DNA of 64,000 nucleotides from Bin22 sp034428635 (GTDB taxonomy: Bacteria > Chloroflexota > Dehalococcoidia > Lucifugimonadales > UBA3495): assembly GCA_034428635.1 (NCBI GenBank), contig DAOUHR010000042.1, forward strand, positions 1 through 64,000. The letters run 5' to 3'. The position numbers were made by a program, and so were the translations under genes. A model generated the notes under the pieces. That model was given only the letters and a program-made list of their open reading frames with translations. It ran no database searches and was not told where the DNA came from. This document shows positions 24,048-32,664 of the stretch, in pieces (position 1 is the stretch's first letter; every line of letters starts with the position of its first letter).

Positions 24048-25442
24048 CTAACCCACGGCCGCCATCTGCTCGGCCTTTTCGATGGCCTCGTCGATGGTGC
24101 CCACCATGTAGAAGGCCTGCTCGGGCAGTTCGTCGTGCTTGCCCTCCAGGATTTCCACGAAGCCGCGCACCGTCTCCCGCACGGGCACGTACTTGCCGGG
24201 CTGGTTGGTAAAGGCCTCGGCCACGAAGAAGGGCTGGGTCAGGAACCGCTGAATCTTGCGGGCGCGGAACACGGCCTGCCGGTCTTCCTCAGACAGTTCT
24301 TCAATGCCCAGAATGGCGATGATGTCCTGCAAGTCCCGGTAACGCTGGAGCACCTGCTGTACGCCGCGCGCCGCGTTGTAATGCTCGTCGCCCACGACGC
24401 GGGGCTCCAGAATGCGGGCGAAGGAGGCCAGGGGGTCCACCGCCGGGTACAGGCCCTGGGCCGCCAGGGAGCGCTCCAGCGACACCACCGCGTCCAGGTG
24501 GCCAAAGGTGGTTACGATGCCCGGGTCGGTGTAGTCGTCGGCGGGCACGTAGATGGCCTGGAAGGAGGTGATGGAACCGGACTTGGTGGAGGTAATCCGC
24601 TCCTGCAGCGCGCCCATTTCGGTGCTCAGGGTGGGCTGGTAACCCACGGCAGACGGCATCCGGCCCAGCAGCGCGGACACTTCCATGCCGGCCAGGATGT
24701 AGCGGTAGATGTTGTCGATGAACAGCAGCACGTCCTGGTTCTGTTCTTCGCGGAAGTATTCGGCCATGGTAAGGCCCGTCAGGCCGATGCGGGCGCGGAC
24801 GCCGGGAGTCTCGTTCATCTGTCCGAAGACCAGCACGGTGCTGTCCAGTACGCCGGAGTCCTGCATTTCGTGCCAGAGGTCGTTGCCTTCGCGGGAACGT
24901 TCTCCTACGCCGGCGAAAACGGACACTCCCTGGTGTTCCGCGCCGATATTGCGGATGAGTTCCTGGATAATCACGGTCTTGCCGACGCCGGCGCCGCCGT
25001 AGGCGCCCACCTTGCCGCCCTTGGGGAAGGGGGTAATCAGGTCGAAGACCTTGATGCCCGTCTCCAGAATTTCAATTTCCGGGTTCTGGTCGTCAAAGGC
25101 GGGAGCGGGACGGTGGATGGGCCAGCGCTGACCGGCCTCCACCAGGCCCAGGTTGTCCAGGGGCGTTCCCGTAACGTCGAACAGGCGACCCAGGGTTTCC
25201 GGTCCCACGGGAACCAGCACCTTGTCGCCGGTGTCGGTAACCTCGATCCCGCGGGCCAGGCCGTCGGTGGAACCCAGGGCCAGGCAGCGGGCCCAGTTGT
25301 TGCCGATGTGCTGCTGAACTTCCAGCACCAGCCTCTCGCCGTTATTGTCCAGTTCCAGGGCGTCGAACAGGTTGGGCAACTGGTCCGGCGGAAACTCCAC
25401 GTCCACCACGGTACCGATTACCTGTACGATTCTTCCGGGCAT
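24048..25442 (-). CDS. atpD: F1 ATP synthase beta subunit
   Basis: The catalytic subunit. Length 464 aa is normal. P-loop GGAGVGKT is at 149-156; the catalytic Glu is in GERSREGNDL; the DELSEED-type lever appears as IEELSEEDRQAVFRARKIQRFLTQPFFVAE. ALLGRMPSAVGYQPTLSTEMG is the family signature. It follows atpG by 59 bases within the operon atpZ-B-E-F-H-A-G-D-C. Confidence 0.98.
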   Translation of the reverse strand: MPGRIVQVIGTVVDVEFPPDQLPNLFDALELDNNGERLVLEVQQHIGNNWARCLALGSTDGLARGIEVTDTGDKVLVPVGPETLGRLFDVTGTPLDNLGLVEAGQRWPIHRPAPAFDDQNPEIEILETGIKVFDLITPFPKGGKVGAYGGAGVGKTVIIQELIRNIGAEHQGVSVFAGVGERSREGNDLWHEMQDSGVLDSTVLVFGQMNETPGVRARIGLTGLTMAEYFREEQNQDVLLFIDNIYRYILAGMEVSALLGRMPSAVGYQPTLSTEMGALQERITSTKSGSITSFQAIYVPADDYTDPGIVTTFGHLDAVVSLERSLAAQGLYPAVDPLASFARILEPRVVGDEHYNAARGVQQVLQRYRDLQDIIAILGIEELSEEDRQAVFRARKIQRFLTQPFFVAEAFTNQPGKYVPVRETVRGFVEILEGKHDELPEQAFYMVGTIDEAIEKAEQMAAVG

Positions 25443-25501
25443 AATTGTGACCTCCCGTGGCCTCAGGTTGTGCGGTCGGGGCCCAATTCCGGCGCCGGCC
25501 C

Positions 25502-26365
25502 CTAGCCCTCCTGGGCTATCTGGCCGCCCACCAGGTCCAGCAGTTCGTTGGTGATGCTGTCCTGGCGCAGCTTGTTCATTACTAGTGTCAGGTCGTCGGC
25601 CAGCGACTTGGCATTGTCGGTGGCGTTGCGCATGGCCACCATGCGGGCCGACTGTTCGCTGGCTATAGATTCCAGCATGGCGTGGTACACTTCCATGTCC
25701 ACGAACTGGGGCAGGAGTGAACCAAGCACGATCAGGGTGTCGGGCTCGTAAATAAAGCCGGAACGGTCGGTAGCTGACAGTTCCGCCGGGGTTACGGGCA
25801 GGAGTTTCTGCACCACCGGTTCCTGGGACATGGTGGAAACGAACCTGGTGTAGACGATATAGACCTCGTCCATCTCTCCGCTAAGGAAGTTGTCGATGAG
25901 CATGCGGGAAATGGGCAACGTGTCAACCACCAGGGGCCGGTCGCCCAGGTCGGCGAAGACGGCCAGCAAGTCCTGGCCGTAGCGGGCCATAAAGTCGCGG
26001 CCCTTGCGTCCCACCGCAATGCTGCGGGTGGGTACGGACTGGTTAAGGATAAACTGGGCCACCCGCCGGTTGATGTTGGAGTGCATACCCCCGGCCAGGC
26101 CCCGGTCCGGGGTGATGGCCAGCAGCCCGATGCGGTTGATCGGCCTTACCTCCAGCAGGGGGTGCAGGGCTTCGCCGTCCTCGTCCGGCTGTGCGGCCAG
26201 GTGGGCGATTACTTCGTAAATCTTCTCGGCATAGGGACGCCCCTGCAGCACCGAGTTCTGAGCGCGGCGCATCTTGGACGCGGCAATCAACGACATGGCG
26301 TTGGTCACCTTGCCGGTGTTTTCCACGCTGCGGATTCGCCGCCGTATGTCCCTTACGCTTGGCAT
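25502..26365 (-). CDS. atpG: F1 ATP synthase gamma subunit
   Basis: The rotating central shaft. The 287-aa product has the two long coiled-coil ends: MPSVRDIRRRIRSVENTGKVTNAMSLIAASKMRRAQ at the N-terminus and ARMVAMRNATDNAKSLADDLTLVMNKLRQDSITNELLDL at the C-terminus, both the family hallmarks, here cited by parts (residues 1-37 and about 240-280). A 92-base gap to atpA contains a CCACGAA palindromic repeat. Confidence 0.96.
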   Translation of the reverse strand: MPSVRDIRRRIRSVENTGKVTNAMSLIAASKMRRAQNSVLQGRPYAEKIYEVIAHLAAQPDEDGEALHPLLEVRPINRIGLLAITPDRGLAGGMHSNINRRVAQFILNQSVPTRSIAVGRKGRDFMARYGQDLLAVFADLGDRPLVVDTLPISRMLIDNFLSGEMDEVYIVYTRFVSTMSQEPVVQKLLPVTPAELSATDRSGFIYEPDTLIVLGSLLPQFVDMEVYHAMLESIASEQSARMVAMRNATDNAKSLADDLTLVMNKLRQDSITNELLDLVGGQIAQEG

Positions 26366-26382
26366 AGTTTTCTTTCTTCAAT

Positions 26383-26450
26383 CCACGAATGGACACGAAG
26401 GCCCACTAATAGTCATTGGCAAATCAGCGATTATTCGTGCCTGTTCGTGG
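26383..26450. repeat. CCACGAA inverted repeat inside the atp operon
   Basis: CCACGAATGGACACGAA on the left and TTCGTGCCTGTTCGTGG on the right form a 17-bp imperfect inverted repeat (13 matches) 34 bases apart, between atpA and atpG. It is related to the element at 52027-52189. It may fold in the operon mRNA. Confidence 0.6.
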
Positions 26451-26457
26451 TTTCAAT

Positions 26458-27966
26458 TTAACTGAATGTTGCCTTGAAGTTGGTGATAGCCTCGTTCAAC
26501 TGGCCGGTTACATCCTCGGGCAAATTGCCGCTGGCGGCGATGGACTGGCCTATTTCCGGGTGAGTGCTGCCCATGTAATCAAGAAGCTGTTCCTCGAAGG
26601 CCAATACCCGTTCCAGGGGCACATCATCGGTCAAACCGGCGTTGACGGCGTAGAGGATTATTACCTCTTGCTCCAGCCGCAAGGGCCGGTACTGGGGCTG
26701 TTTCAGCGCCTCGGTGGAAAGCTGGCCCCGGGCCAACTGGGCACGGGTAGCCGCGTCCAGATCCGATGTGCCGAACTGGGCGAAGCTGGCCAACTCCCGG
26801 TACTGGGCCAGGTCCAGGCGCAGGCGTCCCGCCACCTGGCGGATGGCCCGGGTCTGGGCCGCGCCGCCCACGCGGGACACGGACAGACCCACGTTCACCG
26901 CCGGGCGAATACCGATGTTGAACAATTCCGGCTCCAGGTAAATCTGGCCGTCGGTAATGGAAATCACGTTGGTGGGAATGTATGCCGACACGTCGCCGGC
27001 CTGGGTTTCAATGATGGGCAGGGCGGTGATGGAACCGCCGCCGTGTTCCTGGTCCAGCTTGGCCGCGCGTTCCAGCAGGCGGCTGTGCAGGTAGAAAACG
27101 TCGCCGGGGTAGGCCTCGCGGCCCGCCGGGCGGCGCAGCAACAGGGACATCTGGCGGTAGGCCCAGGCGTGCTTGGTCAGGTCGTCGTACACCACCAGCA
27201 CGTCCTTGCCCTGGTCCATGAACTCCTCGGCCATGGCGCAGCCGGCGTAGGGGGCGATGAACTGCAGGGGCGCCGAATCAGAAGCCCCGGCGTTCACCAC
27301 GATGGTATGGCCCATGGCGTCGTTCTCTTCCAGGATTCCCACCACCTGGGCCACCTTGCCCTGCTTCTGGCCGATGGCGACGTACACGCAGATAAGATCG
27401 CCGCCCCGCTGGTTGATGATGGTGTCCAGCGCAATGGCGGTCTTGCCGGTGGAACGGTCGCCGATGATCAACTCCCGCTGGCCGCGGCCGATGGGAATCA
27501 TGGCGTCGATGGCCTTGATACCGGTCTGCACCGGAGTGTCCACCGACTGGCGGACCACCACGTTGGGGGCCACCTGTTCCACGGCGCGGGTGCCGCTGGT
27601 GTTGATGGGGCCCTTGCCGTCCAGGGGTCGGCCCAGCGGGTCAACCACCCGGCCGATGAGGGCATCGCCCACGGGAATTTCGATAATCTGGCCGGTGGAA
27701 CGGACCTGGTCGCCCTCTTTGACAGTAGTGGCATCGCCCAGAATGGCCGCGCCAACCAGGTCGGATTCCAGGTTAAGGGCCAGTCCAAGAATTTCGTTGC
27801 CGAAGTCCAGCAACTCGTTGGAACGTACCCCCTGGAGACCCTGGATGCTGGCGATACCGTCACCCACCTGGACCACGGTACCCACATCCACCATGCTCAG
27901 ATCGCCGCCAAATTCTTCGATCTGGCGCCGGATTAAAGATACGATTTCCTGACCCCTAATTGCCAT
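26458..27966 (-). CDS. atpA: F1 ATP synthase alpha subunit
   Basis: The non-catalytic nucleotide-binding subunit. The 502-aa length and P-loop GDRSTGKT (169-176) are standard, as are RVVDPLGRPLDGKGP and the signature PAVNVGLSVSRVGGAAQ. AAGGAGAGTCCCCA stands before the ATG. It follows atpH by 110 bases. Confidence 0.98.
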   Translation of the reverse strand: MAIRGQEIVSLIRRQIEEFGGDLSMVDVGTVVQVGDGIASIQGLQGVRSNELLDFGNEILGLALNLESDLVGAAILGDATTVKEGDQVRSTGQIIEIPVGDALIGRVVDPLGRPLDGKGPINTSGTRAVEQVAPNVVVRQSVDTPVQTGIKAIDAMIPIGRGQRELIIGDRSTGKTAIALDTIINQRGGDLICVYVAIGQKQGKVAQVVGILEENDAMGHTIVVNAGASDSAPLQFIAPYAGCAMAEEFMDQGKDVLVVYDDLTKHAWAYRQMSLLLRRPAGREAYPGDVFYLHSRLLERAAKLDQEHGGGSITALPIIETQAGDVSAYIPTNVISITDGQIYLEPELFNIGIRPAVNVGLSVSRVGGAAQTRAIRQVAGRLRLDLAQYRELASFAQFGTSDLDAATRAQLARGQLSTEALKQPQYRPLRLEQEVIILYAVNAGLTDDVPLERVLAFEEQLLDYMGSTHPEIGQSIAASGNLPEDVTGQLNEAITNFKATFS

Positions 27967-28076
27967 TGGGGACTCTCCTTAAGTACCAAATGAACACCGG
28001 GGCCGTTGCCGCCCTCACTACGCTGGCCCGGACAAGAGCCGGACCGCCGCTTAATAAGGGTGCGCCCAACTGCTCG

Positions 28077-28622
28077 TCAGTTGAGCGCGGCCTCCGTGCG
28101 TATCTGCTTTCGCAACACTTCCAGCTTGGAACGGGTGCTGCCGTCCATAAGCCGGTCGCCAATCTGAATAACCATGCCGCCCAGGATGGACTCATCCACC
28201 CGGGTCGTCATCACCACCTCGCGCTGGATCAGACCGACAACGAACTGGCGGATGCGGTCTGCCTCGTCCGGTTCCAATTCCACCGCCGTGGTAACTTCGA
28301 TTCGCTGACGTCCGAGGCGGTCGTCCACCAGGCGGCTGTACGCCTCGGCCACGTCGCCGATGGAATCCACCGAGTTCCGGGTTACCAGCAGCGAACCCAG
28401 GTTGCGCACCATGGGGTCGATTTCGGCCAGCACCGTCGCCAGGGACTCAATCTTCCGTTCCAGGGGCACCTCGGCGTGCTTCAGGAACAGGTTGAACTGC
28501 TCGTCCTGCATCGCATCGGCCAGCAAGGCCAAATCAGAAGCCCACTGGTCCATGGCGTCCTTCTCCACCGCCAGGTCGAAAAGGGCCCGGGCGTACCGCT
28601 GGCCTGCTACCTGCTTGGCCAT
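28077..28622 (-). CDS. atpH: F1 ATP synthase delta subunit
   Basis: The peripheral-stalk delta subunit (OSCP-like), 181 aa. Diagnostic ends: AGQRYARALFDLAVEKDAMDQW and the C-terminal DESILGGMVIQIGDRLMDGSTRSKLEVLRKQ pattern (residues about 145-175). It starts 6 bases after the atpF stop, so the two are tightly coupled. Confidence 0.95.
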   Translation of the reverse strand: MAKQVAGQRYARALFDLAVEKDAMDQWASDLALLADAMQDEQFNLFLKHAEVPLERKIESLATVLAEIDPMVRNLGSLLVTRNSVDSIGDVAEAYSRLVDDRLGRQRIEVTTAVELEPDEADRIRQFVVGLIQREVVMTTRVDESILGGMVIQIGDRLMDGSTRSKLEVLRKQIRTEAALN

Positions 28623-28628
28623 GGTTCC

Positions 28629-29129
28629 CTAACCTCGCCGCAAGCTTTCACCCTCTTCCAGGACCTGGGTGATAAGCTCTTCGTGGGCCTGTCGGTCCAG
28701 CGAGCGACGGATAACCCGCTCTGCGGCGGTGATTGCCAGGTCGCCGAAGCTGGCCCGCAACTCATCCAGCGCGGCATCCCGCTCCCGCTGGATGTCGGCC
28801 CTGGCCCGTTCGGCAAAGGCCTCCGCCTCCTGGCGGGCGCGTTCCATCTCGGACTCCCGGAACCGCTGGGATGCCTCCCGCGCCTGGTCCAGCAACCGCT
28901 GCCCCTCGCGGCGGGCCTCGTTAAGCTGTTCCTCGATGGCCGCCTGGGAACTGGCTGCCTCCTGCCGTGCCTGTTCGGCGGCGGAAAGGCCTTCCTGTAT
29001 CCGCTCCGAACGCTGGTCCATGGCCGCCATCAATGGCTTGTAGGCGAACTGGTACAGTATCGCCAACAGGATGACGAAGGTTACCAGGTAGGCAATCAGC
29101 AGGGGCAGGTTGATTCCTAGTTCAACCAT
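28629..29129 (-). CDS. atpF: Fo ATP synthase b subunit
   Basis: The peripheral-stalk b subunit, 166 aa: one N-terminal membrane helix (residues 5-27), then a long Glu/Arg/Ala-rich coiled coil to the end. KPLMAAMDQRSERIQEGLSAAE is the typical start of the dimerisation helix. It begins 4 bases after the atpE stop. Confidence 0.95.
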   Translation of the reverse strand: MVELGINLPLLIAYLVTFVILLAILYQFAYKPLMAAMDQRSERIQEGLSAAEQARQEAASSQAAIEEQLNEARREGQRLLDQAREASQRFRESEMERARQEAEAFAERARADIQRERDAALDELRASFGDLAITAAERVIRRSLDRQAHEELITQVLEEGESLRRG

Positions 29130-29133
29130 AACG

Positions 29134-29391
29134 CTAGACCACGAACAGCAGGATTACGGCAACGATCAGGGAGTAGATACCCAACGCTTCAGCGAACGCG
29201 ATGGCCAGAATCATGTTGGTGGTAATGGAACCGGCGGCTTCCGGGTTGCGCCCGATAGCGCCCATGGCGCCCGCGCCCAGGATTCCGATACCAACACCGG
29301 GGCCAATTACGCCGATGGCAATGGCCAGGCCGGCTCCAAGGAACTTGGCCGCTTCGGCCTCCAGCGCCAAAAGAATCGGTAGTAGCTCCAT
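29134..29391 (-). CDS. atpE: Fo ATP synthase c subunit
   Basis: The rotor-ring subunit, 85 aa: two membrane helices with the loop GAIGRNPEA (about residues 44-52). The ion-binding Glu is in AFAEALGIY in helix 2. The Gln and Ser expected for Na+-binding rings are not at their usual positions, so a proton ring is likely. The glycine-rich helix 1 (GPGVGIGILGAGAMG) is typical. Expression may be affected by the hairpins in the gap before it. Confidence 0.96.
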   Translation of the reverse strand: MELLPILLALEAEAAKFLGAGLAIAIGVIGPGVGIGILGAGAMGAIGRNPEAAGSITTNMILAIAFAEALGIYSLIVAVILLFVV

Positions 29392-29439
29392 TTCTGCTAG
29401 TCCTCCAAGTTGTGTAGTCTGAAGCCCTTAATGGTCCGG

Positions 29440-29531
29440 CTTCCCCATCCGGCGGGGAAGGTTTATCCAGCGAATTGGGGATGGTCATCACCCCCATTCC
29501 ATCCTTCCCCGGTCAGGGGGGAAGGGACTTG
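29440..29531 (-). repeat. hairpins between atpB and atpE
   Basis: The 152-base gap holds two stem-loops: CTTCCCC/GGGGAAG (29440-29460) and a CCTTCCCCGG...GGGGGAAGG module (about 29507-29526) of the dispersed CCCCCATCC...CCCCCGTCAAGGGGG family. Such hairpins can stabilise the downstream atpE message. Confidence 0.5.
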
Positions 29532-29543
29532 GTCCGCGCTGGT

Positions 29544-30590
29544 CTAATGCTCCTCGTGGTGCACTGCCAGGGACAGGAAAACCAGGGTAAGCCCGGCGAA
29601 GATCACCGCCTGGATCAGCCCCACCAGCAACTCCAGCCCGAAGACGAAGATGTTGGCGACGAAGGGCACCAGGAAGGTTATCATCACCACCAGGATTTCA
29701 CCGGCGGTCATGTTGCCGAAGAGACGGAAGGTGAAGCTGACTATCCGCACCAGTTCGCTGATCAGCTCCAGGATTCCCACGAAAACGTCGATCAATCCGC
29801 TGGGGCGGCCCCGCAACAGATTGCCAAAGGCGAAGAATTTCTTGAAATAACCCAGGCCCAGCACCCGTATGCCCCAGTATTCCACGAAAACAAAGGAAAT
29901 CAGGGCCAGCGCTAGGGGCATGTTAATGTCGGTACCGGCCGGGCGGATCAGGTGGGCCTTCAGTTCAAAGTCCCACAGGCCGCCGGAGCCGAACCCCACC
30001 GCCTGGTAAAGGGGCACCAGGAACAGGGCAATCCAGGCGTTGAACAGCACGAAAAAGAAGATGGTGGCGACGACAGGGAAGGCCTTGCGGGCCATATCCC
30101 GGCCCAGCACGCTGGAGGCAAAGCTCAGCACCCCTTCAAAGATGCTTTCCACCACCGACTGGAAGCGCCCCGGCACCATGGCCCGCTTCCGCGCGCCCAG
30201 GACAAAGAACAGGATGATTACGATGCTGGTAACCCACGCCGATAGCAGGGTGTTGGTAACGGCGAACTGGGTTATGCCCAGGGGAGTGAAGTGGTGTTCT
30301 TCCGCGCTCTCGCCGTGGTCACCGGCCTCAGCGGCAGGGGGATGCTCGGCCTCGGCGGCGGGTTTTTCCTCGGCTTCCTTGGGATAATCGGAGTAGCCGA
30401 GGCTTTCCTTAACGGCGGAGAAAGGGAAAACGGGCTGGGGCGGGAGATGAATTGCGGGTTGGGCCAGGAACCTGTCCACGCCAAACATCTGAGACCCAAT
30501 GGCGCCAACTACAAATCCTGCTATCAACAATGCCACCATGACCAGTCCGGCCAGCAGCATTACTCTCTTGGCGGCAGCACCCGACGGCAC
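29544..30590 (-). CDS. atpB: Fo ATP synthase a subunit, with acidic insertion
   Basis: The stator channel subunit. The essential Arg lies in SFTFRLFGNMTAGE, near the C-terminus. At 348 aa it is longer than the usual 230-270 because of an N-terminal helix and an Ala/Glu/Pro-rich insertion (about residues 60-95, EEKPAAEAEHPPAAEAG) before the first conserved helix. It starts at GTG, overlapping the atpZ stop by one base (TAGTG), so translation is coupled. Confidence 0.94.
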   Translation of the reverse strand: MPSGAAAKRVMLLAGLVMVALLIAGFVVGAIGSQMFGVDRFLAQPAIHLPPQPVFPFSAVKESLGYSDYPKEAEEKPAAEAEHPPAAEAGDHGESAEEHHFTPLGITQFAVTNTLLSAWVTSIVIILFFVLGARKRAMVPGRFQSVVESIFEGVLSFASSVLGRDMARKAFPVVATIFFFVLFNAWIALFLVPLYQAVGFGSGGLWDFELKAHLIRPAGTDINMPLALALISFVFVEYWGIRVLGLGYFKKFFAFGNLLRGRPSGLIDVFVGILELISELVRIVSFTFRLFGNMTAGEILVVMITFLVPFVANIFVFGLELLVGLIQAVIFAGLTLVFLSLAVHHEEH

Positions 30591-30832
30591 TATTCGTTTC
30601 TCCCTTGATTGGCGGCATCCGGATTACGAGATCCGTAAAGAACCGGCAGAATCATCTTGTAAACACCCCAGAAAGCCAGGCCGCTTCCCAGGACCACCCC
30701 GATTATGGCGAACAGTGGAGAAAGTCCGGTTAATCTATCCACTACTATTCCCAGTACAATTCCGGCCACCACGCAGAAGGCGATGTACCAGCCCAATCCG
30801 GTCAGCCGCAGGGCAATTACCCACCAGGCCAT
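30590..30832 (-). CDS. AtpZ/AtpI-like ATP synthase assembly protein
   Basis: An 80-aa protein with two membrane helices (about residues 2-26 and 38-60), at the usual place of atpI/atpZ at the head of the operon. These proteins help c-ring assembly or Mg2+ supply. A GTG six codons earlier (30850) would lie before the predicted transcription start, so ATG 30830-30832, behind GGTGA, is preferred. The C-terminal tail is polar (GSRNPDAANQGRNE). Confidence 0.8.
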   Translation of the reverse strand: MAWWVIALRLTGLGWYIAFCVVAGIVLGIVVDRLTGLSPLFAIIGVVLGSGLAFWGVYKMILPVLYGSRNPDAANQGRNE

Positions 30833-30853
30833 GCCGTTCACCAAACGCACAGG

Positions 30854-30882
30854 ATATTAACATCGGGATTACGAAAAGTCAA
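30854..30882 (-). promoter_or_regulatory. promoter of the ATP synthase operon
   Basis: Minus strand: TTGACT (30882-30877), 17-base spacer, TAATAT (30859-30854). The start site would fall near 30847, leaving a leader of about 15 bases before the atpZ ATG. Confidence 0.7.
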
Positions 30883-31171
30883 TTTGGCGGGAAGGGTTTT
30901 CGGAAAATTGCACGTCAGGTATGTCCTGCATATTTCAGCGTCCTTTCGCATTAGCAGCACTAATGGAGGACTGAGAATGGCCATTGTTCGCCCGGCGACC
31001 GTCCCACAGTTTCATGACCGTCATTCCGGCTTTCGCCGGAATCCTCGATGGTACGGGGCCGAGTCGGCAACGGGTTCAATCCAGCTATATGCCAAACAGG
31101 CTGCCGTGCCATGCGGGGGTCACTGACACGGGGCTACTCTCCCCATAATGACCTTCCCGCCCCCGTCATGC

Positions 31172-31198
31172 AAAAAACCCCGGCGAGGGAAGCCGGGG
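31172..31198 (-). terminator. Rho-independent terminator of the bifunctional-nuclease gene
   Basis: Minus strand stem CCCCGGC/GCCGGGG, 7-base loop, then TTTTTT. It is 41 bases past the gene's stop. The rest of the gap 30883-31171 has a CATTCCGGCTTTCGCCGGAAT palindromic repeat (about 31022-31042, also near 52060) and no gene. Confidence 0.9.
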
Positions 31199-31238
31199 CA
31201 CTATGCCAGCATTGCTCATGTCCTGGAACGCTTCATTG

Positions 31239-31796
31239 CTACCGGCCCTGCTGCTCCCCGCCCAGGCCCTCCAGGTCCAGATCGTTGATAAAGTCGGTGA
31301 AGGCGGACATGCGCCGCAGTTCTTCCTCGTTCACCTCGCCCGTGGGTTCGCCCACTTCTCCCTCCCTTTCCGGGGTTATGGGCTTACCAGTTTCCTTGTC
31401 CAGCAGAATGCCCGCCTTGTCCATTACCGATTCCTCGGCAAAAATGGGCACCTGGGCCCGCACCGCCAGGGCCATGGCGTCGCTGGGGCGGGAGTCGATC
31501 TCCTTGGTATCCCCGTTAACGTCGATGACGATCTTGGCGTAAAAGGTATCGTTGTGCAGGTCGCTGACCAGGATATGCACCACCGACCCTCCCAGGGTAT
31601 CAATGACGGTGCGCAGCAGGTCGTGGGTCAGGGGACGGGGCACGCTCAGGTCCTGAAGCTTCACGGCAATGGCGTCGGCTTCCGCCGGCCCGATCCAGAT
31701 GGGCAGGTAGCGGTCGGACTCATTCTCTTTAAGGATGACAACCCGTTGGTAGTTCATGGGGCTGACCCTTATGCTGTCGATAGACATTTTAAGCAT
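31239..31796 (-). CDS. bifunctional nuclease (BFN/DUF151) family protein
   Basis: A 185-aa protein with the BFN domain (about residues 5-140): YLPIWIGPAEADAIAVKLQ, RPLTHDLLRTVID, DTFYAKIVI and SRPSDAMALAVRAQVPIFAEESV are its conserved blocks. Some plant and bacterial members have DNase/RNase activity. The C-terminus is an acidic tail in place of the UVR motif found in some relatives. GGAGG lies 8 bases before the ATG. The gene has its own promoter and terminator. Confidence 0.9.
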   Translation of the reverse strand: MLKMSIDSIRVSPMNYQRVVILKENESDRYLPIWIGPAEADAIAVKLQDLSVPRPLTHDLLRTVIDTLGGSVVHILVSDLHNDTFYAKIVIDVNGDTKEIDSRPSDAMALAVRAQVPIFAEESVMDKAGILLDKETGKPITPEREGEVGEPTGEVNEEELRRMSAFTDFINDLDLEGLGGEQQGR

Positions 31797-31833
31797 ACCC
31801 GCCGCCTCCGTGTGATACCCTTTGCGTGCCAGA

Positions 31834-31863
31834 ATATTATGACCCCGCCAAAAATAATGTCAA
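31834..31863 (-). promoter_or_regulatory. promoter of the bifunctional-nuclease gene
   Basis: Minus strand: perfect TTGACA (31863-31858), 18-base spacer, TAATAT (31839-31834). It is 38 bases upstream of the start codon. Confidence 0.72.
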
Positions 31864-32109
31864 CAGGAAGGGCAGCCGGGAACATAGGGGTTGAGCAGTC
31901 GATACGGGCTGAATGCGGTGGCATTCAGGGACCCGAGAACACTTGCCTGGGCAGGTGAAAATGGGGGTATGCCGTCGAGGAAGAGGGCCAAAAGTAATGT
32001 CATCCTTACTTTGTACAATGGCCATTATTGAAAAAATGCTCAAAATCTACTCAAGAACCAACTGGAAAGTACCGCTGTAGTGTGAATTATAATGTCCCCC
32101 ATCAATAAT

Positions 32110-32664
32110 ATGCGGGTGGCGGGAGGAGTGGCCAAGGGCCATCGCCTCAAGGGTGCGGTTACCTCGGGTGTGCGACCCACCTCGGAGAGGGCCAGGGCCG
32201 CCATATTCAACGTCCTCCCTCCCTGGATTCTGGAAGAGGCCCGTGTTCTGGACCTGTTTGCCGGTACCGGCAGCCTGGGCATCGAGGCCCTGAGTCGAGG
32301 CGCCGCCTGGGCCGACTTCGTGGAGCGGAACCGCCGCCAGCACCAGGCACTACAGGCCAACCTGGAGACTACCGGCTTTCGCCAGCAGTCCCAGGCCTAT
32401 TGCGCCGACGCTGCCAGGATTCTCGGGAATCTCCCGGGCCCCTACCGGCTGGTGCTGCTAGACCCGCCTTACAAAATGGCAGGGCTGGACGAGTTCATGG
32501 CTGCCCTGGGAAACACCTCGGGGTTGCTTGATGAGACCGGCATGGTAGTGGTTGGCCATTCCAGGCACGTCAACCTGGCAACTGAATACGGAGACCTGAC
32601 GCTGGATTCCAACCGGCGTTACGGGGACAACCTGGTGGACTTTTACCGGAGAGGAGGCAATTGA
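32110..32664 (+). CDS. rsmD: 16S rRNA (guanine-N2)-methyltransferase RsmD
   Basis: RsmD methylates G966 of 16S rRNA in the 30S subunit using SAM. The product shows the typical start MRVAGGVAKGHRLKG, TRPTSER-like VRPTSERARAAIFNVL, SAM loop DLFAGTGSLGIEALSRGA, and the catalytic DPPY (in LVLLDPPYKM). The frame also has an ATG at 32092, but a TATAAT (32088-32093) overlaps it, so transcription probably starts near 32100 and ATG 32110, which matches family N-termini, is preferred. The message would be nearly leaderless. The stop overlaps the coaD ATG by one base. Confidence 0.9.
   Translation: MRVAGGVAKGHRLKGAVTSGVRPTSERARAAIFNVLPPWILEEARVLDLFAGTGSLGIEALSRGAAWADFVERNRRQHQALQANLETTGFRQQSQAYCADAARILGNLPGPYRLVLLDPPYKMAGLDEFMAALGNTSGLLDETGMVVVGHSRHVNLATEYGDLTLDSNRRYGDNLVDFYRRGGN

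Noticed and set aside
29134..29391. Na+-translocating c-ring
   Set aside because: The Gln and Ser/Thr ligands expected beside the helix-2 Glu are not present at their usual positions; a proton ring is more likely.
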